64,000 nucleotides of DNA, taken from Diphasiastrum complanatum. Taxonomy: Eukaryota > Streptophyta > Lycopodiopsida > Lycopodiales > Lycopodiaceae. The stretch covers positions 40,703,929-40,767,928 of the forward strand of contig CM055104.1 in assembly GCA_029204225.1 (NCBI GenBank), read 5' to 3'. The position numbers and the translations under genes were made by a program. This document shows, one piece after another, positions 22,790 to 35,455 of the stretch (the stretch's first letter is position 1; every line of letters starts with the position of its first letter). A model generated the notes under the pieces. That model searched no databases. It saw only the letters and a program-made list of their open reading frames with translations, and was not told where the DNA came from.

Positions 22790-25124
22790 ATGGCGCTCTC
22801 TCAGAGGGAGAGGGACATCCAGATAATGCTGGCTGCAGCCGTGCATCTGGGTACCAAGAATTGCGACTTTCAAATGGAGCGATATGTTTGGAAGCGCCGC
22901 TCTGATGGTACCTGTCTATTTTTAATTTAAGCTCCTGTGATGCTTCGCAATTCGGCAGATTATACTCTTTCTAAAGTAGTTAAGTTTGTCGTACTCTCAC
23001 TGCTTCTAAATCTGCTGAAGTCATTTCTTTACCAACAGCGTATTTTGCTTTACTTGTAAGTAGATCAAGTCTGAAATTTTGACCTGTCGTGATATTGATA
23101 TCTTGTTACGGCCGCTGGTTTTTTATCAGCAGACTATGAGATTCATATCTTATTACGGCCTTTGATTTTTCATTAGCTTACCCAACTCAGTTTATATCCC
23201 AAGTGTAAAGGATGAATGTGGCATTTTACTTTTCGTTGGGAAGTGCAATTTTCGGGAATTTAGGGGATTTCACATAGATACGGAAAATTCTGTGATTCCT
23301 TATGCTTCAGGCCACATGAAAATAACATGCCAGTAGATTACGGAAAATTCAAAAGCAAATTATTGCTCATAAAAAGTCTGTAAGGAAGTTGGAGGAGGAT
23401 TTATAGGCTCTCAAAAGTCAAAAACTTGGGGACAAAAAAAAATCTAGCTTTAGAGTTAAACTCTTTGCCAATCCTTTACGCTTGAAATCTCAGTGACCTT
23501 CACACCGGGCTAAGGCAATTGAATTCTGGCTGGCCCCTATGACCTTGTGGTCATTTTATGATCTTTTAATCCCGTGCAAAGGTCACAAAAAAAGTCCATT
23601 TCTAATACTTCCAAGCATTTATAGAAAAGTGCTAGATCAGGTTGTCAGAGCAATGTTGCATGTCTAGTAAATTTGGAATTCTCTTCGACAGGCATATTTA
23701 TCATTAATGTTGGAAAGACCTGGGATAAGCTTCAACTGGCAGCTCGAATTATTGTGGCCATTGAGAATCCACAGGACATAATTGTTCAATCGGCAAGGCC
23801 ATATGGGCAGCGTGCCGTCCTGAAATTTGCCCAATATACTGGAGCACAAGCCATTGCGGGCCGGCATACTCCTGGAACATTCACAAATCAGCTTCAGAAT
23901 TCCTTCTGTGAGCCCCGTCTGCTTATCCTGACAGACCCTCGCACCGATCATCAGGTTTTATTTCTAGAAACTGAAATTTTTCTCAGAAAGTCTTTTGGTT
24001 ATGTTTTGAATCTTTCACCGTTTTGATGAGGAACATAAGTAACTAAAATATTTTTTGATGGCAGCCAATTAGGGAGGCGGCACTTGGAAACATTCCCACT
24101 ATAGCTTTTTGTGACACAGATTCACCGATGCGTCATGTTGATATTGCAATTCCTGCTAACAATAAGGGTAAGCACAGCATTGGATGTCTCTTTTGGCTTC
24201 TCGCTCGCATGGTTCTGCAAATGAGGGGGACTGTAACTGCAGCCCAGCCATGGGATGTTATGGTAATGTTACTCCATCTCACTCTGTGTAGAATAGTTTC
24301 AATTGCCTAATTGTGTGGAACACGGAGATCCAATCAATACTGCTGTGACCTGTATGTGTGAATTTTTGCTTTAAATGATTTTTTGTTTGGTTGAAGCATA
24401 ACATAAGTGTGAGCTTCTTAAGGTGGGAGCTTTTTTGCCTTTGCAAGCAGCTAATTGTCCTATATGTGGGTGGTTTGCATGCAGGTGGATCTATTCTTCT
24501 ATAGAGAGCCAGAAGAAGCAAAAGAACGTGAAGAGGAGGAAGGAGCTGTCCAAGAATTTGCACCAACAGAATATGTTGCTCCACCTCTGGCATTTGCAGC
24601 CAGTGAAACTCAGTGGGAGGGTGCTGCGCCTGCTCAGTGGGAATCTGAACCTGCAGTGGGACTTCCTGGAGCCCTTGTAGGAGCCCCAGTTGCTGCCGAA
24701 TGGACTGCAGTTCCAGGTTAGCTGAGCATTTACAGGATTTAATTCAGTGAGATAATGCTTTACATTTTTTCTGCGTGTTTGAAGTTCTAACATACATTTT
24801 TTTCAGTGTTAGAAAATTATCTATTAATGTTTGTTCTTGAACTTTTTGGGATTGGGTGTGACTTTTACATGTTCTCTCTTCAGTTCTGTAACTGAGCATC
24901 ATAAATCGTGATCGTGTTGTCAATTTTTTGTTTGTGACCTTCATTTCAGGCTTACATTTTGTGTTTATTGTGCAGCACCTTTATCTGTACAAGCGAGTGG
25001 CTGGGATGCAGCTGCTCCTACCATTTCACCTGCTGGATGGGATGCTGCCACTGTACCTGTTGCATCGGGCTGGGAAGCAGCTGGGCCACCAGCAGCTACA
25101 GGATGGGATCCTGCTAATCTCTAA
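22790..25124 (+). CDS. RPSA: 40S ribosomal protein SA (uS2), complete, five coding exons
   Basis: It encodes the small-subunit ribosomal protein uS2/SA, which sits near the head-body junction of the 40S subunit and is needed for 18S rRNA 3' maturation. Coding exons are 22790-22907, 23692-23954, 24065-24262, 24485-24716 and 24976-25124, all with GT-AG introns. They total 960 bases and give 319 residues (the family is about 295-300). Residues 20-40 read [19 protein letters not shown]. The uS2 core follows with [14 protein letters not shown] (46-59), [19 protein letters not shown] (72-90), [11 protein letters not shown] (96-106), [10 protein letters not shown] (118-127) and [20 protein letters not shown] in exon 3. 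The acidic C-terminal tail ends in four Trp repeats ([30 protein letters not shown]). The ATG at 22790 is the first in good context after the GA-rich leader. No disruption is seen, so it is very probably functional. Confidence 0.97.
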
Positions 25125-26170
25125 CTGTTTTTACAATCTGATGTTGCCAGAGCAAGTGGTTTTGAGTTTTGGTTTATTGTTTGAAATATGAGGCTTAGGA
25201 TAAAGACATGAATATGAGGTTCTCACCATTTGCAGTAGAAAAGTGTATTAGCCTCGCTAGTTACGAATATTCTGGAGGAATTTTTATTCTACAATAACTG
25301 TGATGAAGTAGCAAAGATTGAGTATGAATATTGTATCTTTATATGCGGCCACGTAGGTCATCAATATCTCTGCTGTAGTCCACTGCAGCCAGATATATGA
25401 TTATATAAATAGAAGAAGAGAACAGTGGAATGTGCATAAATCAATTCTTTGGAACACTGGAAACTTCAAGCTGTTTTCATGTTTTTCTGGAAAAACCAGG
25501 AAATGCTGATACTTGTTACAAAATGGCATTGCATTGGTGACTGAAAAAATCAATCTCATGATGTTCACGTTAGAATCATAACAAACAGACATAACTTTGT
25601 CAAGTGACTCACTTGCTAAGATGAGATAGTTAACTGTGGCATCCCAAGGTACTTAACTTGGACATTTCAATCCAACAGTCAGCTGTTAAGCTTCTGAAAG
25701 TGTCATACAGCTGGATTTAATTTTTGCTGCATTTTTTAATCATGTTCGTCACTGTACAAGTGTATGAAAGCCAATGTACATGTGTCCTGCACCTGCTCTT
25801 GGCAGTGAGCGGCATCGTAGGTAGTATTTGGTCCTGGCTATGCTTGATGAATTTGATTTTTTTTAGTACTTTGTGGGTAGACCCCAAAATGTTGAAGTTT
25901 GCACGTCTCTTTTGTGCTGCGGATTTTTTATGTGGAATATTGTGTGTGCATGATACTTTGTGTGTCAAACTTGGTGGTTTGTTGGTGTGCTTGAGTGTGA
26001 GTGAAGTACATAGTAGCAAGAACATGCATAACAATTTTTGGACTGTCCAGACATTGCTACAAGATGTTTATCTTTCACTCTTATCACATTTGAGCTTAAG
26101 GGTAAGCTTCAAATGTGATATTGAAAGTATTGTACAGTTAATTAGATTTTACTATATTTGGTGGTAACTG
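25125..26170. other. 3' flank of the RPSA gene
   Basis: Probably the 3' UTR followed by intergenic DNA. No clear poly(A) signal can be singled out. A hairpin lies at 26083-26119. No further gene is supported. Confidence 0.4.
26083..26119. other. 16/17-bp hairpin
   Basis: ATCACATTTGAGCTTA, a 4-base loop, then TAAGCTTCAAATGTGAT. The arms pair with a single one-base bulge. Confidence 0.85.
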
Positions 26171-27000
26171 AAATTTGACCTGCAATCCATATATCGATCG
26201 GGCACTCGTCCTGTAACTGGCTACTTGGATTAGTCGAGTAGCCATATCGACAGGAAATTAGATTGTAGAGTAGATTTTTGATGACATTTGCTATACTCGG
26301 GGGCATGTCCTGATTTGTTCAATTGGTTCGGCCATATTGGGCCTAACTCTAGTTTGGCCAGTCTAGTAACTAGGGTAGCGTGTTCACGCTAGGGATCAGT
26401 AGACCAACAACCCGTAAGTTAATTATGACCATAAGGGAATTGGGGTCCTTATGTGTATAAGGTCATAATTAATGGGTGTAAGCCTAAAACTTATGATGGT
26501 GGATTTGTATGGGTCTATCAATGAGGTAGTGAGGAACTGGATGACGTGGTCCAGATAGGCTGCAGAGGTGTCCAGTGAGGTGTCACTGCACTACTAGTGA
26601 TACATGGGCCTTGGAGGGTATAAGTATAACTATTGGGCTCTCACTAGTGCATGCTTGATTGCATGAATGGTAGCAGTATGCTACTAGTGTGAATCCTCAT
26701 TCCTCTTTGAGATTGATCCATAGCTTGGGAACTAGATCCGTTCGATCTAGGATTGGTTGAGTTGGTTTGTCCACCATCCGTTCCCTTTGTGGTTGCTTGT
26801 TTGGCATGCTTAGAGTAGGATCCTTGCATTAGGACTTTATAGTAACACTTGTCGAGCCCATACAGTGTGAGGCTTTTGCTATATGTACAATGTTTTCTAG
26901 TTATCTATTAACTTTTGTTGTGCCATTTTTGAGAGCTTGAGGTGCTTGAGCTATGGTGATTGTGATTGTGATCTGTATACTGCACTAGATCTTCAAAAAG
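26171..27000. other. Unassigned repeat-like DNA
   Basis: A TATA-like GGTATAAGTATAACT at about 26617 followed by CTCACTAGTGCATGC resembles the promoter part of an LTR, but no boundaries, primer site or partner LTR were found. Confidence 0.25.
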
Positions 27001-27921
27001 TTAATTACACCAGCATTCCAACCTCACAACATTGATGAACAATGTAGTTGATAGACGATAGTAGGTTCGGTATAGCGAGATCCAATTCTCGATCACTTTT
27101 GATTTGAAGGCTTTATTTGGATTGAAGCAGTAGTTCATGGAGTACATGTCCCAGCAGATTTCGACCTTGGTTGTTGTGAGAAGAGTCTCCACGATGAAAT
27201 AGGCTTCGGAGATGATAGGATTTGAAAAATTAACTGCGTCATTCAAAATTCAGTTCAAAGCGCATGTGTAGTCGACAGAATTAGCCCAAGTGTTTGTTGA
27301 GTGAATCTTGGGCCAAATATAATACCTTATGTTGGGAGTCTTCGGGGCCTACCATACGCGTCTTGATGCCAAGCCGGATCTGCATGGATAGTAGCGAAAA
27401 CAATAAGAAATTCTTGGAGAAGCTCTATTTGGCATGTGAAAATTGCCTTTCACCATTTTGGTTGAGAATTTAGAGGGGCAATTGGCTTGGCTAGCCAACT
27501 TTGTCGTGTCCTCAACCTTTCTTGGTAGAATATAATCGCCTCTAGTCTTGATATTTGGATATTGCTCAATAAAGAGAGTCGATTGTTCAAATGATGACAC
27601 ATGGATAATATATTGGTACCATCAGTGATGTATATTTACATGTTCCAAAGGAGTCATCTTGGTGTGGTGAAACGGTGGAGGTGGAGAAGACGTTGTCATG
27701 CTGCTAAGGAAGGGGAGGTGGGGAACGGTACTCAAGAGTAAGCAAGAATAGGGATTGTTGTAGTGGCTTGAAGGAATCATCAATCTAAGAAGTGTATTGG
27801 ACTTCTTAGTCGATGGTTTGATCTTTTTCAGTTTTCAAGTCAAAGAGGGAGAATGTGAGCTGGAGTTGTTGATAGGTACCATTGGAGGTGTGTTAGAATC
27901 CCCATCATTGAATTCAGTCAT
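27001..27921 (-). pseudogene. Decayed relative of the Ty3 accessory protein (C-terminal half)
   Basis: From an ATG at 27921 one - strand frame runs about 307 codons to TAA at 27001 with only four internal stops (near 27837, 27640, 27351 and 27239) and no frameshift. A Pro/Ser-rich linker (SSPPPPFHH) leads into KTRGDYILP (about 27549), IWPKI (27318) and INVVRL (27036). The accessory ORF at 49671-51987 has KERGGYILP (51256), FWPKL (51483) and INVARL (51721) in the same order. The spacings are 231 and 282 bases here against 227 and 238 there, and a Pro/Gln-rich linker precedes that set too. The function is unknown. No gag or pol was found next to it. Confidence 0.6.
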
Positions 27922-29440
27922 TTCTAAAACACAACCGTGTGACGAACGCTACGTTACCGCCCATCCATAGAGGTACTGCTGCCTCTCCCTCATGCATTGG
28001 AGCTATAGACCTCTCCGATAAGCCATGGTGTCCTGTACCACCATACCTTACCCTCGACCCTCGCCTACCTACATTCTGAGGCCTAGATAATCGTCCTGAC
28101 CTGACCACCAGTGGAAGAGCTCTTCATTCTCTAGGAGAGAATGAATCACAAGCTCATGGAGATCCAAATCTATATACATAGTTCATGTGAAGCAATCTCC
28201 AACCATAGGGATCACGCATGACCAACAACACGTGTCAGTTATGCACACTGATGCGGGTCCATAACAAAGGGTTGCCTCATGCCAATAGGACATTGAAATG
28301 AGGCACCCAAAAGACCTATAGCTCCAGACCATTGTTCTTTCATAGTGGAGCCTTTACCCCCCACCCACACCATTTTCCTTCTCTTTTGACCTTTCTGGGT
28401 GCCACCTAGCAAGCACATGGCCCCAAAGACAAGTGGCAACCCTTATGGGCACCACCTACCCTCAATTCACATGGCTACCACCCTCCCCATGCCACCTCAC
28501 CCGAGGGTCACTTGAGTCACACCCACAAATACCTTTGGTCACCTCCCTTAAGCTCATGGCCTTATGGCCCCAAAAAACTCCTAGAACTCTCTAAGGCTCA
28601 TCCTTAGGCTTGGGAGGAGGATAAGGTACAATTGTATGTTCATGAGGAGGTGGAAGAAAAAAGTTCAATTTTCCTCCCTAAAAGTTGTGAGAATGCTTCT
28701 ATTGTAAAAAAAAAAATTGATTGCAGGTGGCAAAAGGAAAAAAGGAATGGAAGAGGCTCAAGAGGAGGCTATGAGAAGTAGAGAGCTACATCCTAAGGCA
28801 TGTAGTTGTTGTAGGTACAACATGTGGTACCTCCTTCAATCCCTCTTTTTCTTTCTTTAAATTCAAGCTTGTGTGTAAATTATAAGCTTAAGGAAAGCTA
28901 TGGTTTACAAGATGTAGAATTTACTTTAAACATAACTTTTAACCTTAAGAGCTTACTTTCATGAAACTATGTGGCTATGACCTCAAAAAATTGTCTAGAT
29001 CTCAAATAGACAAGAGTGGCAAGCTTTCCCTTGAGTTTTTGAATCAAACAAGCAAGATATGAGTCAAACTAAATGTGTCCAACTAGGTTGGGTGCCCTAC
29101 CCACCTTGATTCAAATTTCTATAGCTTTTGATTGGCACATCCAATTGATGTGAAACAATTACAACACAATCTTATCTCTACTAGCTTTCTAGCAAGCTAT
29201 CTAGCATAGACTTTAAATCTATCTTGAAAGAGAACCACTTGGTCAAAGTTGGCTGTCCTTCACACGTGTTTGAGCACTGAATTTCGTACAGTACCAAGCT
29301 AGGTCCAATCTTTATGATTATGACCCCTCTTGATCCTAAAATCACATAGATAGCAAAAGAGATGCAACCACACTCTCAAAATTTTGATTTCAAGGCAAAT
29401 TTTCACATCACTCTTGATGTATGCATGGATATTATAGGTA
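27922..29440. other. Unassigned DNA upstream of a reverse-strand LTR
   Basis: It may be the internal region of the LTR element whose primer site is at 29441-29453. No gag motif was recognised. CCACCTA/CACCTCACC-rich sequence runs at about 28440-28520. Confidence 0.25.
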
Positions 29441-29453
29441 GGCTCTGATACTA
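29441..29453 (-). promoter_or_regulatory. Primer-binding site (reverse strand)
   Basis: On the - strand TAGTATCAGAGCC, one base from the plant initiator tRNA-Met primer site, follows TTCAACA, a plausible LTR end. Confidence 0.6.
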
Positions 29454-30190
29454 TGTTGAATTTCACATGTGTGGGAGTGCCCAAAAGTGTGATTATGATC
29501 TCCTAAGATTTGATGATTGCACAAAGATCAAGCATAGATTGAAAATCAAGATCTATCTCACAAATCTAATGCAAGAGATATCATCCATGAAAGTACATTC
29601 ACACGTGTGGAGACTTGTAGATGAAAAAACAAAGTACAAAACAGCCTTGCTCTTGGGTAGAGAGAGAAACCAAGCACCAATCCTCGGGTAGAGAGAGAAA
29701 GCCAATATGACTCAAAATGTAGAAAATCTCATTAACTCCAAAAAAAACTCACATAGAATGAATGTAAGACACATATAAGTAGTAATCTAACGTGAAGGGG
29801 AGTGAAACATGATTGGACCCCTTCTTTTTCTCCTCTAAATATGATTGGTTGAGTGACTTATGAGCTCTCAAATTTGATTGGACCAATTTGGTGGATTTCT
29901 AGCTTTTGATTGGTCACTAGCTCTCCTGCCAACACATAGGGAAGTGTCACACGTCCAACCTCATCATGACAAATGTAACAAGCCTAACCTAGCTCGAGCC
30001 ACATCATACTCTACTTTTGGCCTAATCATGGCTTTACATGTGTACTTGCCCATTTTGCCTCTAAAGTCAATATTGGCCCTATTTCCTACAAACATGTGGA
30101 TAGTTGTCTACAAAATTTACAGTACCTCTAACTCAATATTGATCTAATATGACTGACTATTTTCCACACATGGGAAGCTCCACACGTGTG
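29454..30190 (-). mobile_element. 5' LTR of a reverse-strand element
   Basis: It begins on the + strand as TGTTGAATTTCACATGTGTGG, so on the - strand the LTR ends in CA just before the primer site. It contains CACACGTGTG-type palindromes at about 29599 and 30183. The outer boundary is uncertain and no partner LTR was found. Confidence 0.4.
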
Positions 30191-33100
30191 ATATTTTCTC
30201 ATATACAAGAATTGTAAAATAACCAAGCTAGATTTTGTTATTTTTTTCACAATTTCCATAGTTGATCATTCTATTTTATTGCTCTTGGTTGTAACATCCT
30301 AATTTGCTAATCTAGATCAAGTTTTGGTGACTAGTTTTGCATTGGATAGGTGTGTCAATCAATCAACCACTCTTGGAGCCTTATGTAGGTTCATCTATGG
30401 TCCTTTGTACTGTACTTTTAATAGGATTGAAATTTTAAAATTCTTTAAATTATCCTTTTTTTTTTAGGTTAAAAAATAAATGTATGATACATTATTGTGA
30501 TAATTCATTCATTTGTTAACCTCTTATGTTGCAAATCCTTACACTATCAAACTCGCTACCACATAAGTAGTTAAAAAAATTAGAATAATTTTGTTATCGT
30601 TTTTAGTCTATCATAGCTTCTTCAATTTTGTTATCATCTTTAGTTTATCAAAACCAATGATCATATTGCTAGCATTTTTACAAAAAAATTCTTTGACATT
30701 GACCTCCAAACAAGTGCTAAAATGGGTAAATTTTGTTATTGTTGTACATGGTTCAAAATCTACACAACACTTTAGCCATGAATAATCAAGATCAATAATT
30801 ACAATCTCTATTCTAAATAATCACATTTTGCTATCCAATATCAGTTTTTTTAATTGTTATCCCAGAAATTTAGTGTAAGCCATTTTAATCAATGTTCATG
30901 ATGAGTATTTTAAATATTTAACAACTTTCAATATTCAGAGTATTCACAATCGACATTCAAGAGCATTCATGATAATCACGATCAATATTCACAATATTTT
31001 AGTATTCACACTATTCACGAATAGTAATCAGAGTATTCATGATTAGTATTTGCAATAATCACAATCAATATTCAAAATATTCATTTTTCAATATTTCTCA
31101 TTTTTAAATCACAATAATTATGATTATTATTCAAAATGTTCATTTTTTAATATGCACGATTTTCGATAATTGTCACCAACCATCAATCAAGACATTTGAA
31201 AAGTCGACCAATTCTTCTTTGTATACGCCTTGCAAAAAAAGACATCATATAGAAAACAATAGGAAATATTTTTTTTTTAAAATTATCAAAATTTGAAATT
31301 TTCAAATAGCTATAAAAACTCACTAACAAAATAATGTCCACTGATAAAAGCATGAGAGAGGTCGTAGGGCCAAAATTCCAAAAAGTATTTTTAAAATATT
31401 AAAGGGTACATGAAGTTAGCAACAATGCTTGCAAAAAACGATATAAAGTTATAGGCTAATTATCGACCATCCTCAAGGGCTTTACACACACAACGCCCTT
31501 TAAAGAAGATAGTTTTAATCAATAGCTAGAAGCTAAGATCACAAGTTGAACAATAGTAACCATTGATAATAAAAAAAAAATAATGCATGACAACAACAAA
31601 AAAAGGCCTATCTATTTTCTTTCATCCATGAGTGTGGAATGCAAAATATATTTTCATTTAGCAAATGTCATTTGTTATTTTCCATGCATGCATGATTTTG
31701 CTCACTTTTATGTTGGGTGATTGTGCCCTCAGTGCATCTCAACATGAGCTAAAACACTTATGATTCATGTGACTAATACCCCCTCACCCTCTTGAATGCA
31801 TATTGGAAGCTCAACCACTAGGAAAGCTTAATAATAAGTTGAAAGGGAGAGAGAGACATCCATGATTCATGAGGAGGACAATGTTGAGTGCTTGATTGTG
31901 CCATGATAAAAGCAAATTGACTAACAATCTCAACCTTTAACTGGGGTAGTACTTGTTAGTGCCCGTTCACTTGAATCCTTGATTTCAACAAGACCCTCAC
32001 TGTCTGTGAAATTAAGCTCTTATTGCTACTAGATGGCTTATATATTTGCATATTTCCCATCATCATTCCTTCAAGAATGCACTACTACATGATCTACCCA
32101 TTGAGCCATTCAAGATTCCCAATTGCTCTTCCTGCTCTAACAAGGGTGCAACATAATCCCACTTAGCCATGACAAAGAACAACTAAAGCAAATCGACTTG
32201 CACATGCATTGACTAGATGTCTGGAACGTGAATTCGTAGCCTGGAAGCATGTAATGCACCTCCCCTCCACTTATTTTAACACCCTGAGCACTCCCTGCAC
32301 CATAGATAGTGAGGGGCATGCGCCTACTGGCTATTTTGCTAGGTTTTTTCTCTATTAGCCCATACATTTTTTTTTTCAGTTTTGCGAATTTAAACATCAA
32401 AATATTAGCCCGATTTTTCGTGCGAAAATATCGCCTAACACCACCAAAAGCTCGTATGTACTCCAGACTAGCATGTAATCTTTTCAAGTTTCCTTGCATC
32501 TCCAGGTGACATGGAAGAGTCCACAACCATTTCAAAATTTGCACTTACCCCCAAGTTTGAAAGCCCATGTCCTTCCAAGTCATTCCATGTGAAAGCCCAT
32601 TTTCATTTGGAGGGCAAAGCATTTATTGTCTGAATTCAAATTAGATAAGTATTTATGTTTATTATTGGAGGAGAGAGAGAAGGCCATCACTTACTCCCCA
32701 ATACTCCAAGAGGTCCAAGAAACTCCCTTGGTATCTTGACTTACCCTAGCTTGGCACCTAGGATGCCACCTAGGAGCAACTCTCACTCCTTGTGAAATGG
32801 GGGGAGAGGCCTCTTGAAGTGGCTCCACCAATCGAACTAAAGGATTTGGTCCTTTTGGACTTACCCCCCACTCCATGTGAAACCACCCAAAGCATCATCC
32901 ATGCCACATAAATAGTAGGCAACATCATTCAACTACATAAACTCGAATGTTTCTTGTGATAAGAGTCGATTGTGAATGTATAGATTTGGAAGATATCTTT
33001 TAGATCAAGCTTTGGCATTTGCAAATTGCAATGCAAGCCAAAAGCCTTGAGCAAATATAGTGCATGACATCAAAAGAACCCAGGACTTACCCTGTCTCAG

Positions 33101-33284
33101 CTCATTCAAAACAAATTTAATCATGCCCTTTCTTCCATGTCAATTGAAGCAAGGTGTAAAAAACCCATAACTTGAGCCCCTCAATCCATTCAGAACAAAT
33201 TTAAGCATGCAAAACCATTTCCTCCATTTGACTAAAGCAAAGTGTCAGTTTGCTACGATTGAAGGAGACGATAAGATTGTACAG
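30191..33284. other. Intergenic AT-rich DNA
   Basis: From about 30860 to 31170, words such as TATTCACAATC, AGTATTCAC and CAATATTCA recur as a degenerate minisatellite. Elsewhere only short open frames are present. No gene is supported. Confidence 0.4.
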
Positions 33285-33550
33285 ACTAACAGAGAAAAGC
33301 GTCAAATCAAAGACATTGAAGTCATTCTCATTAAGGTAGCCAATGGTAAGTGATTCAATATGTGCTTTATGTGCCCAAATCTGACAAAAAATCTATTATC
33401 AGTTGGAGTTATGACCGATCAACATCTGAAAGTGAAATTTATCAAAGACATGGGCTTGTTATCATATTCCTACACAATCTTCTAATGAAATTTCGACTAT
33501 CCCAAATCATACAAGAATATCAAAATACAGAATCAACTCCAAAACTATGA
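33285..33550 (+). pseudogene. Ty1/copia protease/pre-integrase remnant
   Basis: The frame gives DIEVILIKVANGK, a stop (TGA), then NLTKNLLSVGVMTDQHLKV and KFIKDMGLL. This is the linker after the copia protease (family pattern VPxLxKNLLSVGQL). A short isolated scrap; no flanking LTR was identified. Confidence 0.65.
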
Positions 33551-33965
33551 AGAGCGTTGACGAAAGACTAGTAACGGGAGCTCTAGAACTCAAATCTACT
33601 GGGAGCAATACCATCAGAAAAAAGTCGACAAGTAGCAAATTGCCCAATGAGCTAACAAAAAGTCTGACACCTTACAATCATACCTTACGATGAAGGGAAT
33701 AAAACATGGTCGAGTCAACAAGTGTAATTAAAGCTACCAGTGTTGTAAAGTTAGACACCAGTAAATGGTGCAATGTACTCGCAAGCCAAAGGCAAGAGAA
33801 ATAGTGATAGACTAGCTCTCAAATGGACTCAATTGTAAAAAGGGACCCAAGTAGTTAAAATGAATTTAATGTAAAGTTTTTGTGCAACTCAAGTTGCTAT
33901 GGCACATGGTTTTGGGTCCATTTAACCATAAGGGCATGTGACATCATTTTGTGCACACCTTTTTC

Positions 33966-33969
<4 letters not shown>

Positions 33970-34052
<83 letters not shown>
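33970..34052. repeat. (GA)41 microsatellite
   Basis: An uninterrupted AG run of about 82 bases. An apparent open frame across it is only the translated repeat. Confidence 0.95.
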
Positions 34053-34053
<1 letters not shown>

Positions 34054-34892
34054 CTCATCATCTTCGTACTTCCATTGTTGAAGGGCCTCCTATTTTTCTT
34101 GTATGTGATCTTTTATGGATGTTGTATGCTTCTTGTGTGTTTGTAAATCATGCTATCACAATCATGCTCTATCATTAGCACAAGCATTCTCCACATCTAG
34201 TTCAATAAGCTAAATACATAAGATACACATTCTAAGAATATAGTTGTTAAATCCCACCAAAAAGTTTCACTAAGATCCATAGGTAGAAAGATTTAAAAAG
34301 CTAGGGCCAACAGAGCCTAGAAAAGAAAAAGACTAAACAAAAAAAAAAAAAGGTTCGTGACCTCCTTAGTTGCATATTTAGTTTTACCCTCTTTCCAATG
34401 GATCGAATCTCGTACTACAACACTAACCCGATTCTAGATCCAAAAACCTCATTCTTAGCCTCTAAAGCTACAACTTTAAGGAGGCACAAAAAAGGAACTA
34501 TACTTTTTTGGCATTTTTGGAGAGATGGTGCTAAAACTTTTTAAAAGTGCTTTCGTTTTTGTGGCTTTTTTGTTTCATTTTTAAAACAGGCTAAAACAAT
34601 CATAATGGCAACTGATATTATTTGGATTCAACTTCTTCAATCCACACATTGGACAAAAAACAAGACTCCGGACATACCCACTTTGATACAAGGAGGCACA
34701 TACCACAAATATGGACACCAATTTACAAGGTAACTAAAGAATTTCAAATAGAGTCTTCATTTTCAAATACTATCACACAAAACAAATCTCATATACATCT
34801 TGTTGTTGCTCGTTCTATACATTGGGTGCAAGTTCTAACGATGGAACATGTAATTTTTAATCTTGCTAGAACCAACAAACATGGCCTTGTAG
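34053..34892. other. Intergenic, nothing recognised
   Basis: AT-rich DNA with a few A- and T-runs and no coding signal. Confidence 0.35.
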
Positions 34893-35455
34893 CTCTTTTT
34901 AAAATACAAATATTCAAAATTTACATTTAACTACGCCGCTTCATAATTAAAATCTGCAAATGTAGCACCTTCACAATCATGCAGACTTGGACATTCAAAT
35001 TTCTATCATGGAAAATTTTGAAAATACATACCTTCTCATTCAATCTTTAAATAGTCTCACTACAAAAATATGAAATTGATATTTTAGCAATTTACAATCT
35101 TATGTGCTCAAGTATCTCAAGTATCTTGTGTTTACAAGAAACCTGGAACAACAATCAAGCATACTTCACCACAAACTCTTTTTAAAATACAAATATTCAA
35201 AATTTACATTTAACTACACCGCTTCATAAATAACATCTGCAAGTGTAGCACCTTCACAATCATGCAAACTTGGACATTCAAATTTTTATCATGAAAAATT
35301 TTGAAAATATATACCTTCTCATTCAATCTTTAAACAATCTCACTACAAAAATATGAAATTGATATTTTAGCAATTTACAATCTTATGTGCTCAAGTATCT
35401 TGTGTTTACAAGAAACCTGGACCAACAATCAAGCATACTTCACCACAAACTTATT
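34893..35455. repeat. 283-bp tandem duplication
   Basis: Copies at 34893-35175 and 35176-35452 both start CTCTTTTTAAAATACAAAT and include TGTAGCACCTTCACAATC. They differ by scattered substitutions and by a CTCAAGTAT triplication in the first. Confidence 0.85.

Noticed and set aside
22457-22905. Open frames on both strands through the RPSA leader
   Set aside because: They read through the GA repeat; the exon 1 frame is the one that matches ribosomal protein SA.
33880-34146. Open frame with a long Glu-Arg repeat
   Set aside because: It is the translated (GA)n microsatellite with random flanks.
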